A DNA stretch of 64,000 nt, taken from Microvirga roseola. Lineage in GTDB: Bacteria; Pseudomonadota; Alphaproteobacteria; Rhizobiales; Beijerinckiaceae. Under the pieces are notes generated by a model. It made no database searches. It saw only the letters and a list, made by a program, of their open reading frames with translations, and was not told where the DNA came from. Positions 10,057 to 20,136 of the stretch are shown here, in pieces (positions within the stretch are counted from its first letter, which is position 1; every line of letters begins with the position of its first letter). Position numbers and translations under genes: made by a program. The DNA lies in NCBI RefSeq assembly GCF_020866965.1, contig NZ_JAJATX010000006.1, forward strand, positions 62,852 to 126,851, read 5' to 3'.

Positions 10057-11199
10057 ATGGTATCGCGCGCGGAACGCTCTCCCTTCAGCGACTGGTGGTG
10101 GACGGTCGACCGCCTGCTGCTGGCGGCGCTCGCCATCCTGATGCTGTCGGGCCTCGTCTTCCTCATGGCGGGCGGGCCGCCCGTCGCGGAGCGCCTCGGG
10201 CTCTCCACCTTCCACTTCGTGAATCGCCAGGTGCTGTTCCTGGTTCCGGCGGCCTGCCTCATGCTGACGGTCTCGTTCCTGTCGCTTCGCCATCTGCGGC
10301 GGCTGGCGCTGCTGGTCTATGCGGGCGGCATGGTGCTGATCCTGCTCGCGTTCCAGTACGGTCCCGAGATCAAGGGCGCGCATCGCTGGATCATGATCGG
10401 CCCGCTCGGCATCCAGCCCTCCGAGTTCGTGAAGCCCGCCTTCGTGGTGCTCGCCGCCTGGGCCTTTTCCGAGGGCGCGCGCAACAAGGACATGCCGGGG
10501 GCGCTGCTGGCGCTGCTGATCCTTCCCGCCACCATCATCCCGCTCATCCTCCAGCCCGATTTCGGCCAGACCATGCTCGTCACCATCGTGTGGTGCGGCC
10601 TTTTCTTCGTGGCGGGCCTGCACTGGTTCTGGGTCATGGGGCTCGGCGGCGCGGGGCTCGTGGGCATCGTCGCGGCCTATGAATTCCTGCCGCACGTGCG
10701 CGCCCGCATCGAGCGCTTCCTCGACAAGGATTCCGGCGATACCTTCCAGGTCGACACCGCGATGGAATCCTTCTCCCGCGGCGGCTGGCTCGGGCGCGGT
10801 CCGGGGGAGGGCACCGTGAAGCGCATTCTCCCCGACGCCCATACCGACTTCATCTTCGCCGTCACGGCGGAGGAGTTCGGCATCGTCGTGTGCCTCCTCC
10901 TCCTTACGCTCTTCGCCTTCATCGTGCTGCGCGGCCTCATGCTGGCGCGGCGCAACGAGGACACGTTCTGCCGCCTCGCGGCCACGGGCCTCATCCTCAT
11001 GTTCGGCCTGCAGGCCTCCATCAACATGATGGTGAACGTGCACCTCATGCCCGCCAAGGGCATGACGCTCCCCTTCATCTCCTATGGCGGCTCGTCGCTG
11101 CTGTCGCTCGCGCTCGGCATGGGCTTCCTGATCGCGCTCACCCGCCGCCGCCCGCGCGCGGAGATGATGGAGCACAACCAGAGCTGGGCGCGCGCATGA
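10057..11199 (+). CDS. ftsW: Peptidoglycan glycosyltransferase FtsW (SEDS family)
   Basis: This 380-residue SEDS membrane protein polymerises lipid II into glycan strands at the septum together with FtsI. About ten hydrophobic segments are visible. GAHRWIMIGPLGIQPSEFVKPA carries the conserved GA.RW..G...QPSE.K signature, and LQPDFGQTML holds the catalytic Asp region. DAHTDFIFAVTAEEFG and the C-terminal LPFISYGGSSLL are also typical. The start is two bases after the murD stop, and the end overlaps murG (ATGA). FtsW rather than RodA is favoured by the dcw location. Confidence 0.96.
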   Translation: MVSRAERSPFSDWWWTVDRLLLAALAILMLSGLVFLMAGGPPVAERLGLSTFHFVNRQVLFLVPAACLMLTVSFLSLRHLRRLALLVYAGGMVLILLAFQYGPEIKGAHRWIMIGPLGIQPSEFVKPAFVVLAAWAFSEGARNKDMPGALLALLILPATIIPLILQPDFGQTMLVTIVWCGLFFVAGLHWFWVMGLGGAGLVGIVAAYEFLPHVRARIERFLDKDSGDTFQVDTAMESFSRGGWLGRGPGEGTVKRILPDAHTDFIFAVTAEEFGIVVCLLLLTLFAFIVLRGLMLARRNEDTFCRLAATGLILMFGLQASINMMVNVHLMPAKGMTLPFISYGGSSLLSLALGMGFLIALTRRRPRAEMMEHNQSWARA

Positions 11200-12314
11200 C
11201 GGCTCCGCTGATCCTGCTCACCGCCGGCGGAACCGGCGGCCACCTCTTCCCGGCGGAGGCCCTTGCCAATGTGCTGAAGGCGCAAGGCTGCCGTGTGGCG
11301 CTCGCCACCGACAAGCGCGCCAATGCCTATGCGGGCTCCTTCCCGGCGGACGAGATCGTGGAGATCCCTTCAGCCACCCCATCGGGACGCTCGGTGCCGC
11401 AAATGGCGAAGGCCGCCCTTCTCCTGGCCCAGGGCACGCTCAAGGCCGCGACCCTCGTCCGCGGCATGAAGCCCGACGCGGTCGTGGGCTTCGGCGGCTA
11501 TCCCACCGTTCCGCCCGTCATCGCCGCCTCGCTCCTCAAGGTGCCGACGGTGATCCATGAGGCGAACGGGGTCATGGGACGGGCGAACCGCCTGCTCGCC
11601 CGCCGCGCCACTCTCATCGCGACGGGTTTCGCCGACATCAAGGGCATTCCGGCCAAGGTGCCGGGCCAGGTGATCCAGACCGGCAATCCGATCCGGCCCG
11701 CGGTGCTGGAAGCGGCAAAAACGCCCTATCCCGCCCTTTCGGCCGGGGACCCGTTCCGCCTCCTCGTCACCGGCGGCAGCCAGGGCGCGCGGGTGATGAG
11801 CGACGTGGTGCCGCCCGCCATCGAGCTGCTGCCGGAGGAGATCCGCTCCCGTCTCGTCATCACCCAGCAGGCGCGGGGCGAGGATCTGGAGCGCGTGCGC
11901 GCCCATTACCAGCGGCTCGGCGTCGCCTTCGAGGCGGAGCCCTTCTTCAAGGACCTGCCGCAGCGCATCGCCGACGCCCATCTCGTCATTTCCCGCTCGG
12001 GCGCCTCGACGGTGGCAGAGCTCGCCGTGATCGGCCGCCCCTCGATCCTCGTGCCCCTGCCGGGCTCCCTCGACCAGGATCAGGCCGCCAATGCCAGGAC
12101 CCTGGCCGATATCGGCGCCGCCATCCTTTGTCCGCAATCGGACTTCACCCCTGAGCGCCTGGCGAATGAAATTCGCTCCTATTGTCAACAGCCTGAGCGC
12201 TTGACCCAGGCCGCCGCTGCCGCACATAGCGCCAGCATCACGGATGCGGCCGAGCGCCTCGCCAAGGCCGTCCTCCAGCTCGTCCCTGCGAACCACAACG
12301 GAATAAGCCCATGA
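11196..12314 (+). CDS. murG: UDP-GlcNAc:lipid I N-acetylglucosaminyltransferase MurG
   Basis: This 372-residue GT-B fold enzyme converts lipid I to lipid II on the cytoplasmic face of the membrane. The glycine-rich loop [13 protein letters not shown] begins at residue 11. VTGGSQGAR starts the second Rossmann domain, and the donor-sugar region reads [20 protein letters not shown]. The frame is open further upstream to 10890, but that stretch overlaps ftsW in another frame. The ATG at 11196 overlapping the ftsW stop is clearly the start. The end overlaps murC as ATGA. Confidence 0.97.
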   Translation: MTAPLILLTAGGTGGHLFPAEALANVLKAQGCRVALATDKRANAYAGSFPADEIVEIPSATPSGRSVPQMAKAALLLAQGTLKAATLVRGMKPDAVVGFGGYPTVPPVIAASLLKVPTVIHEANGVMGRANRLLARRATLIATGFADIKGIPAKVPGQVIQTGNPIRPAVLEAAKTPYPALSAGDPFRLLVTGGSQGARVMSDVVPPAIELLPEEIRSRLVITQQARGEDLERVRAHYQRLGVAFEAEPFFKDLPQRIADAHLVISRSGASTVAELAVIGRPSILVPLPGSLDQDQAANARTLADIGAAILCPQSDFTPERLANEIRSYCQQPERLTQAAAAAHSASITDAAERLAKAVLQLVPANHNGISP

Positions 12315-13726
12315 AACTGCCGCCGAAGCTCGGACCCATTCATTTCATCGGCATCGGCGGCATCGGCATGTCCGGCATCGCCGAGGTCATGCACAATCTC
12401 GGCTACACGGTGCAGGGCTCGGACGCCGCCGACAACTACAACGTCAAGCGCCTCGCCGACAAAGGCATCAAGACCTTCATCGGCCACAAGGCCGAGAACG
12501 TGGAGAATGCCGAGATCGTGGTGGTCTCCACCGCCATCAGGCGCGACAACCCGGAGCTGATCGTCGCCCGCGAGCGTCGCCTGCCGGTGGTGCGCCGCGC
12601 CGAGATGCTGGCCGAACTCATGCGCTTCAAGTCCTGCGTCGCGGTGGCGGGCACCCACGGCAAGACCACGACGACCTCCCTCGTAGCCACGCTGCTCGAC
12701 GCGGGCGGGCTCGATCCCACCGTCATCAACGGCGGCATCATCAATGCCTACGGCACGAATGCCCGCATGGGCGACGGCGCGTGGATGGTGGTGGAGGCCG
12801 ACGAATCCGACGGCACCTTCCTCAAGCTTCCGGCGGACGTGGCGGTCGTCACCAATATCGACCCGGAGCATCTCGACCATTTCGGCACGTTCGATGCGAT
12901 CAAGGACGCCTTCCGCTCCTTCATCGACTCGATCCCCTTCTACGGCTTCGCGGTGATGTGCATCGACCATCCGGTGGTGCAGGATCTCGTGGGCCGCATC
13001 GAGGACCGGCGCATCATCACCTATGGCGAGAACCCGCAGGCCGACGTGCGCCTGATGGACGTGGATTCCCGCGGCGGGCAGAACCGCTTCCGCGTGATGA
13101 TCCGCGACCGCCGCCCGGGCTTCCGGCAGGAGCTGGAGGACCTCGTCCTGCCGATGCCAGGCGCGCACAACGCGTTGAACGCGACGGCCGCTATTGCGGT
13201 CGCGCACGAACTCGGCGTCTCGGCGGATGCGATCCGCAAGGCACTGGCCGGCTTCGGCGGCGTGAAGCGCCGCTTCACCCGCACGGGCGAGTGGAACGGC
13301 GTCACCGTCTTCGACGATTACGGCCATCACCCGACCGAAATCGCGGCGGTGCTCAAGGCGGCCCGCGCTTCCACGGACGGCAACGTCATCGCCGTCGTGC
13401 AGCCGCACCGCTATACGCGCCTGTCGTCCCTGTTCGACCAGTTCTGCACCTGCTTCAACGATGCGGATTCCGTCATCGTCGCGCCGGTCTACGCCGCGGG
13501 CGAGCAGCCGATCCCCGGCGCCGACCGCGATGGGCTCGTCTCGGGCCTGAAGGCCCGCGGCCACCGCAACGTCATGGCGCTGGAGAAGTCGGAAGACCTC
13601 GCCAGCCTCGTGAAGGGCATCGCGAAGCCCGGCGATTACGTGCTCTGCCTCGGCGCCGGCAACATCACGCAATGGGCTTATGCGCTGCCCGGCGAACTCG
13701 ATGCGCTGAGCGAGAAGGCGGCCTGA
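12311..13726 (+). CDS. murC: UDP-N-acetylmuramate:L-alanine ligase MurC
   Basis: This 471-residue Mur ligase adds the first stem-peptide residue, L-alanine, to UDP-MurNAc. The N-terminal nucleotide fold has GIGGIGMSG (14-22), the ATPase P-loop is GTHGKTTTT (114-122), and the central domain has [24 protein letters not shown] is the MurC signature in the C-terminal domain. It overlaps murG by ATGA. Unlike the other junctions of the operon, its downstream side is separated from murB by a REP-like palindromic element at 13751-13871. Confidence 0.97.
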   Translation: MKLPPKLGPIHFIGIGGIGMSGIAEVMHNLGYTVQGSDAADNYNVKRLADKGIKTFIGHKAENVENAEIVVVSTAIRRDNPELIVARERRLPVVRRAEMLAELMRFKSCVAVAGTHGKTTTTSLVATLLDAGGLDPTVINGGIINAYGTNARMGDGAWMVVEADESDGTFLKLPADVAVVTNIDPEHLDHFGTFDAIKDAFRSFIDSIPFYGFAVMCIDHPVVQDLVGRIEDRRIITYGENPQADVRLMDVDSRGGQNRFRVMIRDRRPGFRQELEDLVLPMPGAHNALNATAAIAVAHELGVSADAIRKALAGFGGVKRRFTRTGEWNGVTVFDDYGHHPTEIAAVLKAARASTDGNVIAVVQPHRYTRLSSLFDQFCTCFNDADSVIVAPVYAAGEQPIPGADRDGLVSGLKARGHRNVMALEKSEDLASLVKGIAKPGDYVLCLGAGNITQWAYALPGELDALSEKAA

Positions 13727-13750
13727 TGATTGTCGCGGAGACCCGAGGTT

Positions 13751-13871
13751 TCCTCATCCTGAGGAGAGCGCTACGCGCTCGTCTCGAAGGACGAGGAATC
13801 CGCTTCCAGTGCACTCTGGAGACGCCCCCGTCCTTCGAGACGCGAGGCAAGCTCGCTCCTCAGGATGAGGC
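13751..13871. repeat. REP-like palindromic intergenic element, copy 1 (between murC and murB)
   Basis: The element is bounded by CCTCATCCTGAGGAG at 13752-13766 and its exact inverse CTCCTCAGGATGAGG at 13856-13870. Inside, GTCTCGAAGGACGAGG near 13780 is mirrored by CCGTCCTTCGAGACG near 13828-13842. The same architecture recurs at 25163-25265. It is a dispersed, non-coding palindromic repeat of the kind common in Rhizobiales chromosomes. It adds about 120 bases to the operon and could fold into a long hairpin in the mRNA between murC and murB. Confidence 0.85.
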
Positions 13872-13885
13872 CCGCGGGGTATCGC

Positions 13886-14806
13886 ATGTTTCCTGACATC
13901 GTTCCCGAACTCAAAGCGCGCATGCCCGAATTGCGGGGCAAGCTGCAGGCCAATGCGCCGACGGCTCCGCTCTCCTGGTTTCGCACCGGCGGCCCGGCGC
14001 AGGTTCTGTTCACGCCAGCCGACACGGACGATCTCGCCACGTTCCTCCAGCATCTCGACCGGACGATCCCGGTGCTCGTGGTGGGGCTGGGCTCCAACCT
14101 GCTGATCCGCGACGGGGGCCTGGAAGGCGTCGTCATTCGCCTGGGGAAGGGCTTTGCCGAGGTGTCGGTCGAGCCCGGCCGCCGCATCCGCGCGGGCGCG
14201 GGCGCTCCCGACGTGAAAGCGGCGCGGGCCGCCGCCGAGGCGGGCATCGCCGGCCTTTCGTTCCTGCGCGGCATTCCCGGCGCGATCGGCGGGGCCTTGC
14301 GCATGAACGGCGGGGCTTATGGCGGCGAGACCAAGGACGTGCTCGTGGAAGCCAAGGGCGTCACGCGCACGGGCGAGGCGGTCTCCTACACGAATGCGCA
14401 GATGGGCTTCACCTATCGGCATTCCGGCGTGCCCGAGGACGTGATCTTCACCGAGGCGCTGTTCGAGGGCCGTCCGGGGGATCCGGACGAGATCCTGGCC
14501 GAGATGAACGCCATCACCGAGGCGCGCTCCTCCACCCAGCCGGTCAATACCCGCACCGGCGGCTCCACCTTCAAGAACCCTCCAGGCAAGAAGGCCTGGG
14601 AGCTGGTCGACGCCGCCGGCTGCCGGGGCCTTCGCATGGGCGACGCCCAGGTCTCCGAGATGCACTGCAACTTCCTCGTCAATCACGGTTCGGCCACCGC
14701 CGCCGAGATCGAAGGTCTCGGGGAGGAGGTGCGCCGCCGGGTCCGCGAGACTTCGGGCGTGGAGCTCGAATGGGAGATCAAGCGCGTCGGGCTGCCCAAG
14801 GCCTGA
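13886..14806 (+). CDS. murB: UDP-N-acetylenolpyruvoylglucosamine reductase MurB (type I)
   Basis: This FAD- and NADPH-dependent enzyme reduces UDP-GlcNAc-enolpyruvate to UDP-MurNAc, the second committed step of peptidoglycan synthesis. With the ATG at 13886 it has 306 residues. FAD-binding blocks are [14 protein letters not shown] and [21 protein letters not shown]. The catalytic Ser sits in [14 protein letters not shown], and [10 protein letters not shown] is a conserved late block. An in-frame ATG at 13865 would add seven residues, but it lies inside the right arm of the REP-like element (GGATGAGG), so the later start is preferred. No strong ribosome binding site is seen for either. The protein body itself is intact. 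Confidence 0.93.
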   Translation: MFPDIVPELKARMPELRGKLQANAPTAPLSWFRTGGPAQVLFTPADTDDLATFLQHLDRTIPVLVVGLGSNLLIRDGGLEGVVIRLGKGFAEVSVEPGRRIRAGAGAPDVKAARAAAEAGIAGLSFLRGIPGAIGGALRMNGGAYGGETKDVLVEAKGVTRTGEAVSYTNAQMGFTYRHSGVPEDVIFTEALFEGRPGDPDEILAEMNAITEARSSTQPVNTRTGGSTFKNPPGKKAWELVDAAGCRGLRMGDAQVSEMHCNFLVNHGSATAAEIEGLGEEVRRRVRETSGVELEWEIKRVGLPKA

Positions 14807-14872
14807 TTCGGGCGCGAATCACTTCGTCAACGTCCCGGTGCCGGAGCGCCGGGTGCAAGGGGAGAGCGGATT

Positions 14873-15796
14873 ATGGCCAAGCACGTTGCCGTCCTTTACG
14901 GCGGCTGGTCGGCGGAGCGCACGGTCAGCCTAGCCTCCGGCCGGGCTTGTGCGAAAGCCCTGGAAGAGCAGGGCTACAAGGTCACCCCCATCGACGTGCA
15001 GCCCGACATCGCCACCGTGCTCCAGGCCACATCGCCGGATGTGGTGTTCAACGCCCTCCACGGACGTGTGGGCGAGGACGGCACGATCCAGGGCCTGCTC
15101 GAGATCCTGAAAATTCCCTACACCCATTCCGGCGTCCTCGCCTCGGCGCTCGCCATGCAGAAGGACAGGGCGAAGACCGTCATGGCCGCTGCCGGCGTGC
15201 CCGTGCCCAGGGGCGTGGTGGTTAACCGCCTCGAGGCGGCCAGGCGCCATGTCCTTCCGGGCCCCTACGTCATCAAGCCGGTCAGCGAGGGCTCCTCCGT
15301 CGGCGTCATCATCGTGCGCGAGGACCGCTCCCATCCGCCTCAGGAACTGCTGCGGGAAGACTGGGCCTTCGGCGAGGAAGTCCTTGTCGAATCATATGTT
15401 GCGGGCCGCGAGCTCACCTGTGCCGTCATGGGCGACAAGGCGCTCGGGGTCATCGACATCCGCCCGGCGACCGGCGTCTTCTACGATTACGACGCAAAGT
15501 ATGTGAAGGGCGGCTCCATTCACGTGCTGCCTGCGGAAATTAAACCGAATATTTACCAAAAGGTCCAAGAGTTGGCGTTAACGGCGCATCAAGCGCTCGG
15601 CTGTCGGGGAATCAGCCGCGCCGACTTGCGGTACGACGATACGCCCGGGGGGACCGGGGAACTCGTCGTTCTCGAGGTCAACACGCAACCCGGCATGACC
15701 GAGACAAGCTTGGTGCCAGAAATCGCAGCCCATGCGGGCTACACGTTTGGCGAGCTTATGCAATGGATGGTGGAGGACGCTACCTGCAACCGATGA
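14873..15796 (+). CDS. ddl: D-alanine:D-alanine ligase Ddl
   Basis: This 307-residue ATP-grasp enzyme makes D-Ala-D-Ala, the substrate of MurF. The N-terminus VAVLYGGWSAERTVSLASG, the central VIKPVSEGSSVGV and EVLVESYVAGRELTCAVMG, and the C-terminal LEVNTQPGMTETSLVPEIA are all family blocks. They include the Mg-binding Glu and Asn. A strong AAGGGGAGAG ribosome binding site precedes the ATG. The 66-base gap from murB contains a short GC hairpin (CCCGG...CCGGG). The stop overlaps the ftsQ start (ATGA at 15793-15796). Confidence 0.96.
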   Translation: MAKHVAVLYGGWSAERTVSLASGRACAKALEEQGYKVTPIDVQPDIATVLQATSPDVVFNALHGRVGEDGTIQGLLEILKIPYTHSGVLASALAMQKDRAKTVMAAAGVPVPRGVVVNRLEAARRHVLPGPYVIKPVSEGSSVGVIIVREDRSHPPQELLREDWAFGEEVLVESYVAGRELTCAVMGDKALGVIDIRPATGVFYDYDAKYVKGGSIHVLPAEIKPNIYQKVQELALTAHQALGCRGISRADLRYDDTPGGTGELVVLEVNTQPGMTETSLVPEIAAHAGYTFGELMQWMVEDATCNR

Positions 15797-16737
15797 CGGC
15801 CTACCCGGCCGGCGTTGCGGTTGCGCGCGCTGCCTCCGGAGGCCGGAGGCCAGGTTCTACCCGAATCAAGTCGTTCTTCGGCTCCTCCCGGAGCGTCCGC
15901 CCCGGGCGGTCCGTCACCTTACCCATCGAGCGCCGGGTTCCGCGCTTCCTCGGAACCGGGCTCGCCCTCGGCTTCTTCTCCGCCGTCGTCACGCTCGGCC
16001 TCTGGCAGGGCGGGCATCTGAACGAATTCATCGCCAGGCACGGGGAGCCGCACCATGCGCTGGGGCGCGCCGTGGGCCTCGGCCTCGAACAGGTGACGAT
16101 CTCCGGCATTTCGCAGATCCGCGAGAGCGAGGTTCTTCTGGCCGCCGGCATCAATCCGAAGCTGTCGCTGGCCTTCATCGACGTGAACGACGTGCGTGAG
16201 CGCCTCGAGAACGTCCCGATGATCAAGAGCGCCTCGGTGCGCAAGCTCTATCCGAACGAACTCGTCATCTCGCTCAACGAGCGCGAGCCGCACGCGATCT
16301 GGCAGCTCAATGGCGAGTTGTTCGTCATCGCCGCGGACGGCACCGTCGTCGACCTGATGCAGGATGCGCGCTTCATCGGCCTGCCCTTCGTGGTGGGCGA
16401 GCGCGCCAACACGCGAAGCAAGGACTACCTTGCGCTGATCGAGGCCGCAGGCCCGCTGAAGGACCGCATCCGCGCCGGAACTCTCGTCTCCGGACGCCGC
16501 TGGACGCTCAAGATGGACAACGGCATGGACGTGCGCCTGCCGGAGATCGGAGCAGCCGATGCGCTGGCGAGGCTCGTGAAGCTCGAACAGGACCAGAAGA
16601 TCCTGGAGAAGGACGTGCTCGCAATCGATCTGCGCATGGCCGATCGGGTCGTGGTTCGCCTGACGGAAGAAGCTGCTTCGGCTCGCGCCGAGGCTCTCAA
16701 GAAGAAACCGATGCGCGGCAAGGGGGTCGGTACATGA
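15793..16737 (+). CDS. ftsQ: Cell division protein FtsQ
   Basis: This 314-residue bitopic membrane protein has a long basic cytoplasmic N-terminus (about 55 residues), one membrane segment (FLGTGLALGFFSAVVTLGLW) and a periplasmic POTRA domain. The POTRA domain begins near ITVSGISQIRES-like sequence (VTISGISQIRESEVLLAAG). The FtsQ domain follows, with VRKLYPNELVISLNEREPHAIWQ. FtsQ links FtsLB to the early divisome. The frame is open to 15763, but the ATG at 15793 overlapping the ddl stop is preferred. The end overlaps ftsA by ATGA. Position between ddl and ftsA is standard. Confidence 0.94.
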   Translation: MTAYPAGVAVARAASGGRRPGSTRIKSFFGSSRSVRPGRSVTLPIERRVPRFLGTGLALGFFSAVVTLGLWQGGHLNEFIARHGEPHHALGRAVGLGLEQVTISGISQIRESEVLLAAGINPKLSLAFIDVNDVRERLENVPMIKSASVRKLYPNELVISLNEREPHAIWQLNGELFVIAADGTVVDLMQDARFIGLPFVVGERANTRSKDYLALIEAAGPLKDRIRAGTLVSGRRWTLKMDNGMDVRLPEIGAADALARLVKLEQDQKILEKDVLAIDLRMADRVVVRLTEEAASARAEALKKKPMRGKGVGT

Positions 16738-18056
16738 ATCTCTCAGGTCATGGTTTGACGCCGCGCCTGAAGCCGCTGTCCGCGCGCAAGAGCGCCATTC
16801 TCTCGGTCCTCGATGTCGGGACGAGCAAGGTCGTCTGCGTCGTTGCGGAGCTGAAGCCGACGGACGATGTCGATTCGCTGCATGGCCGCACGCACGTGGC
16901 CCGCATCCTCGGCATCGGCCACCAGCGCTCCATGGGACTCAAAGGCGGCGTGATCGTCGATCTGGAGGCGGCCGAGGCGTCGATCCGCCAGGCCGTTCAC
17001 GCGGCCGAGCGGATGGCGAAGGTCGAGATCCAGTCGGTGATCGTCAACCTCACCGGCGGCCGTCTCGGCTCCGAACATTTCGATGCGCATATCCCGGTGC
17101 GCGGGGCCGTGGGCGAGGGCGATCTGCAGCGCGTGCTCGATGCGGCGTCCTCTTACGATCTGCGCCGGGGCAGGACCGTTCTGCACGCGCTGCCGACGGG
17201 CTTCTCGCTCGATGCGCAGAATCACATCGTCGACCCCACCGGCATGATCGGAGAGCGGCTCGGCGTGGACCTGCATGTGGTCACGTCGGAAGCGGCGGCC
17301 GCGCGCAACCTGATGCTGGCCGTCGAGCGCTGCCACCTCGGCGTCGAGGCTGTGATCGCGACGCCTTACGCGGCGGGCCTCTCGGCTCTCATCGACGACG
17401 AGGCGGATCTCGGCTGCGCCGTGGTCGACATGGGCGGCGGCACCACAAGCGTCGGCATCTTCGCGAACGGTCACATGGTCCACACCGACGCCATCGCGGT
17501 CGGCGGCCACCACGTGACCATGGACATCGCGCGCGGTCTCACGACCCGCATTTCCGCGGCCGAGCGTCTCAAGACGCTCTACGGCTCGGCCATCGCTTCG
17601 AGCGCGGACGAGCGCGACATGATTGCGGTTCCGCAGGTCGACGAGGACGAGCGCGACGTGCCGAACCATCTGCCGAAGTCGCATCTCGTGCGGATCATCA
17701 AGCCGCGCGTCGAGGAGGTTCTCGAACTCGTGCGCGACCGCTTGAGGGCGGCGGGCTTTGCGGCGCAGGCCGGACGGCGCGTCATCCTGACGGGCGGCGC
17801 AAGCCAGCTCGTGGGCCTGCCCGAAACGGCGCGGCGCATTCTTCAGGGACAGGTTCGTGTCGGGCGTCCGCTCGGCATCAAGGGCCTGCCCGAGGCGGCG
17901 AAGGGCCCCGCCTTCTCGGCGGTGGTCGGCCTCCTGGTTTATCCCCAGGTGGCGCATGTCGAATATTTCGAGCCGCGTTCCAGCGGCTTGTTCCAGGGTA
18001 CGGGAACCGACGGCTACTTCTCACGGGTGGGCCGCTGGATTCGCGACAGTTTTTAA
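16734..18056 (+). CDS. ftsA: Cell division protein FtsA (actin-like membrane tether of FtsZ)
   Basis: This 440-residue actin-family ATPase tethers FtsZ to the membrane and recruits later divisome proteins. The N-terminal phosphate-1 loop is SVLDVGTSKVVCVV, and the second phosphate loop is CAVVDMGGGTTSVGIF. ILTGGASQLVGLPE is the adenosine motif. The C-terminal GRWIRDSF is a short amphipathic membrane-targeting helix as in other FtsA proteins. The start overlaps the ftsQ stop (ATGA). A hairpin sits in the 100-base gap before ftsZ. Confidence 0.96.
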   Translation: MNLSGHGLTPRLKPLSARKSAILSVLDVGTSKVVCVVAELKPTDDVDSLHGRTHVARILGIGHQRSMGLKGGVIVDLEAAEASIRQAVHAAERMAKVEIQSVIVNLTGGRLGSEHFDAHIPVRGAVGEGDLQRVLDAASSYDLRRGRTVLHALPTGFSLDAQNHIVDPTGMIGERLGVDLHVVTSEAAAARNLMLAVERCHLGVEAVIATPYAAGLSALIDDEADLGCAVVDMGGGTTSVGIFANGHMVHTDAIAVGGHHVTMDIARGLTTRISAAERLKTLYGSAIASSADERDMIAVPQVDEDERDVPNHLPKSHLVRIIKPRVEEVLELVRDRLRAAGFAAQAGRRVILTGGASQLVGLPETARRILQGQVRVGRPLGIKGLPEAAKGPAFSAVVGLLVYPQVAHVEYFEPRSSGLFQGTGTDGYFSRVGRWIRDSF

Positions 18057-18061
18057 GAGTA

Positions 18062-18088
18062 CCGCAACGGCGCGGCGGGCCGTTGCGG
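18062..18088 (+). other. Stem-loop between ftsA and ftsZ
   Basis: CCGCAACGG (18062-18070) pairs perfectly with CCGTTGCGG (18080-18088) around a nine-base loop. It begins five bases after the ftsA stop and has no T run after it. It may be an mRNA processing or stability element rather than an intrinsic terminator. A separate ftsZ promoter in this gap is possible, but I see no convincing boxes. Confidence 0.5.
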
Positions 18089-18156
18089 AGCGTACAAGTC
18101 AACAAGGGTAAGCGTCTGCCAAACGCTATCGGTAAAGGGCCAAAGAGGCATAGGTC

Positions 18157-19860
18157 ATGGCAATCAATCTGCAAGCTCCGGACATCCGGGAACTCAAGCC
18201 GCACATCACGGTCTTCGGCGTCGGCGGCGCCGGCGGAAATGCCGTGAACAACATGATCGAGTCCGGTCTGGAGGGCGTCGAATTCGTGGTATCGAACACC
18301 GACGCGCAGGCGCTGGCTTCCTCGAAGGCCCCGCGCGTGATCCAGATGGGCATCCAGGTGACGGAAGGCCTCGGCGCCGGCTCGCAGCCGGAAGTCGGCC
18401 GCGCCGCCGCCGAAGAGGTGATCGACGAAATCCGCGATCAGCTCTCGGGCTCGCACATGGTCTTCATCACCGCCGGCATGGGCGGCGGCACCGGCACGGG
18501 CGCCGCCCCGGTGGTCGCCCGGGCGGCTCGTGAGCTCGGTATACTGACGGTTGGCGTCGTCACGAAGCCGTTCCAGTTCGAGGGCGTGCGCCGCATGCGC
18601 CTCGCGGAAGCCGGCATCGCCGAACTGCAGCAGGCGGTCGATACCCTCATCGTCATCCCGAACCAGAACCTCTTCCGCGTCGCCACGGAGAAGACGACCT
18701 TCGCGGACGCCTTCGCCATGGCCGACCAGGTGCTCTATTCGGGCGTCGCCTGCATCACCGACCTCATGGTGAAGGAAGGCCTGATCAACCTCGACTTCGC
18801 CGACGTCCGCTCCGTGATGCGCGGCATGGGCAAGGCGATGATGGGCACGGGCGAAGCCTCCGGCGAGAAGCGCGCCATGCGCGCGGCCGAGGCCGCCATC
18901 GCCAACCCGCTCCTCGACGACGTGTCGATGAAGGGCGCGCGCGGCCTGCTGATCTCCATCACCGGCGGCAACGATCTCACCCTCTACGAACTCGATGAGG
19001 CCGCCACCCGCATCCGCGAGGAAGTGGACCAGGATGCCAACATCATCCTCGGCGCGACCTTCGACGAGAGCCTGGAGGGAATCATCCGCGTCTCCGTCGT
19101 CGCGACCGGCATCGACCATGCGCTCGTCGAGAACGGCGCGGACCTGTCTGCAACCGAGCAGCGGATCTCCGAGGTGGCCGAGCGTCTCCGGGCCGAGGCC
19201 CGCGCCCGCGCCACCCATACCCAGCCCGTTCCCACCTTTCGCGCCACGCCCCAGGCCGAGCCGGTGAGGGCGACCCCCGTCCTGCCTCAGGCGACTCCGA
19301 TGCCTGCGCCGGTCGCGCCGGTCTCCCTGGCAACCCCGGTGGAGCCTGCCCCGCAGCCCGTGATTCGCGACGAGGTGGTCCTCACGCCGACCCAGCCGAA
19401 GCCGGCCATGGCCTATGAGCCCCCGGCGGCTCCTCAGGCGGCCTTCGAGGAGGAGCCCATGGAGCAGGGCGCCTTCATCCCGCCGCAGGCGGAGCGGGCC
19501 GTGCGCCCGGCCCGGATGCCGCGAATCGACGAGCTGCCGGTTCCGGCCCAGAACCAGATCCGCGCCAGCCGCGGCGAGGTCGAGCCTTCCCAGGCCCACA
19601 AGCCGTCGCTGATTCAGAGGCTCACCACCATGGGCTTCGGCCGCGGCCGGGAGGAGGCTCAGCCTGCGGAACCGGCGGCCCAGCGCCCTGCGCCCGAGGC
19701 CCCGCGTCCGCAGATGTCCTCGGTCCATGCGGAATACGCCAAGCGTCCGGCCGCCCCCCAGGGCTACCGTCCCGCTGCGGGCCAGGCGCCTGCGGCTGCG
19801 CGGAGCGCGGAGGATGACCAGCTGGAGATTCCCGCCTTCCTGCGCCGCCAGGCCAACTGA
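18157..19860 (+). CDS. ftsZ: Cell division GTPase FtsZ
   Basis: This 567-residue tubulin homologue forms the Z ring. The GTPase domain spans about residues 1-330, with the tubulin signature GGGTGTG at 109-115 and the T7 synergy loop near [10 protein letters not shown] disordered Pro/Ala-rich linker of more than 200 residues follows, as is usual for alphaproteobacteria. The protein ends in the conserved C-terminal peptide [10 protein letters not shown], which binds FtsA and other partners. Unlike most of the cluster it has its own 100-base upstream region. An intrinsic terminator lies 25 bases beyond the stop, so ftsZ ends the operon. Confidence 0.97.
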   Translation: MAINLQAPDIRELKPHITVFGVGGAGGNAVNNMIESGLEGVEFVVSNTDAQALASSKAPRVIQMGIQVTEGLGAGSQPEVGRAAAEEVIDEIRDQLSGSHMVFITAGMGGGTGTGAAPVVARAARELGILTVGVVTKPFQFEGVRRMRLAEAGIAELQQAVDTLIVIPNQNLFRVATEKTTFADAFAMADQVLYSGVACITDLMVKEGLINLDFADVRSVMRGMGKAMMGTGEASGEKRAMRAAEAAIANPLLDDVSMKGARGLLISITGGNDLTLYELDEAATRIREEVDQDANIILGATFDESLEGIIRVSVVATGIDHALVENGADLSATEQRISEVAERLRAEARARATHTQPVPTFRATPQAEPVRATPVLPQATPMPAPVAPVSLATPVEPAPQPVIRDEVVLTPTQPKPAMAYEPPAAPQAAFEEEPMEQGAFIPPQAERAVRPARMPRIDELPVPAQNQIRASRGEVEPSQAHKPSLIQRLTTMGFGRGREEAQPAEPAAQRPAPEAPRPQMSSVHAEYAKRPAAPQGYRPAAGQAPAAARSAEDDQLEIPAFLRRQAN

Positions 19861-19885
19861 CCTATCGGCACTGTCACAGACGAGG

Positions 19886-19920
19886 CCCTCAGTCGGAGAC
19901 CGGCTGGGGGTCTATTTGTT
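19886..19920 (+). terminator. Intrinsic terminator after ftsZ (end of dcw operon)
   Basis: CCCTCAGTCGG (19886-19896) pairs with CCGGCTGGGGG (19900-19910) over 11 pairs, two of them G-T, with an AGA loop. TCTATTTGTT follows. This is the only convincing terminator between mraZ and lpxC. Confidence 0.8.
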
Positions 19921-20136
19921 AAAAAAGCATTAAGATCAATAACTTGCGAATGGTCGAGTTTGTAACACATCGTTAAAAAGCGTGATTTGGCCTAGCCTGC
20001 GAGCGGGACTATGGTGCCCTCAAGTCGAAAGGCAGGCTGCAAGGGGGCCTGCCGGTCACAGAAACCACAGCAGCGGAAGCCATTCCCACCGCAGACGAGC
20101 CTCTCCAAGCGGTGATGGCATTCGAGGTCCAAAATA

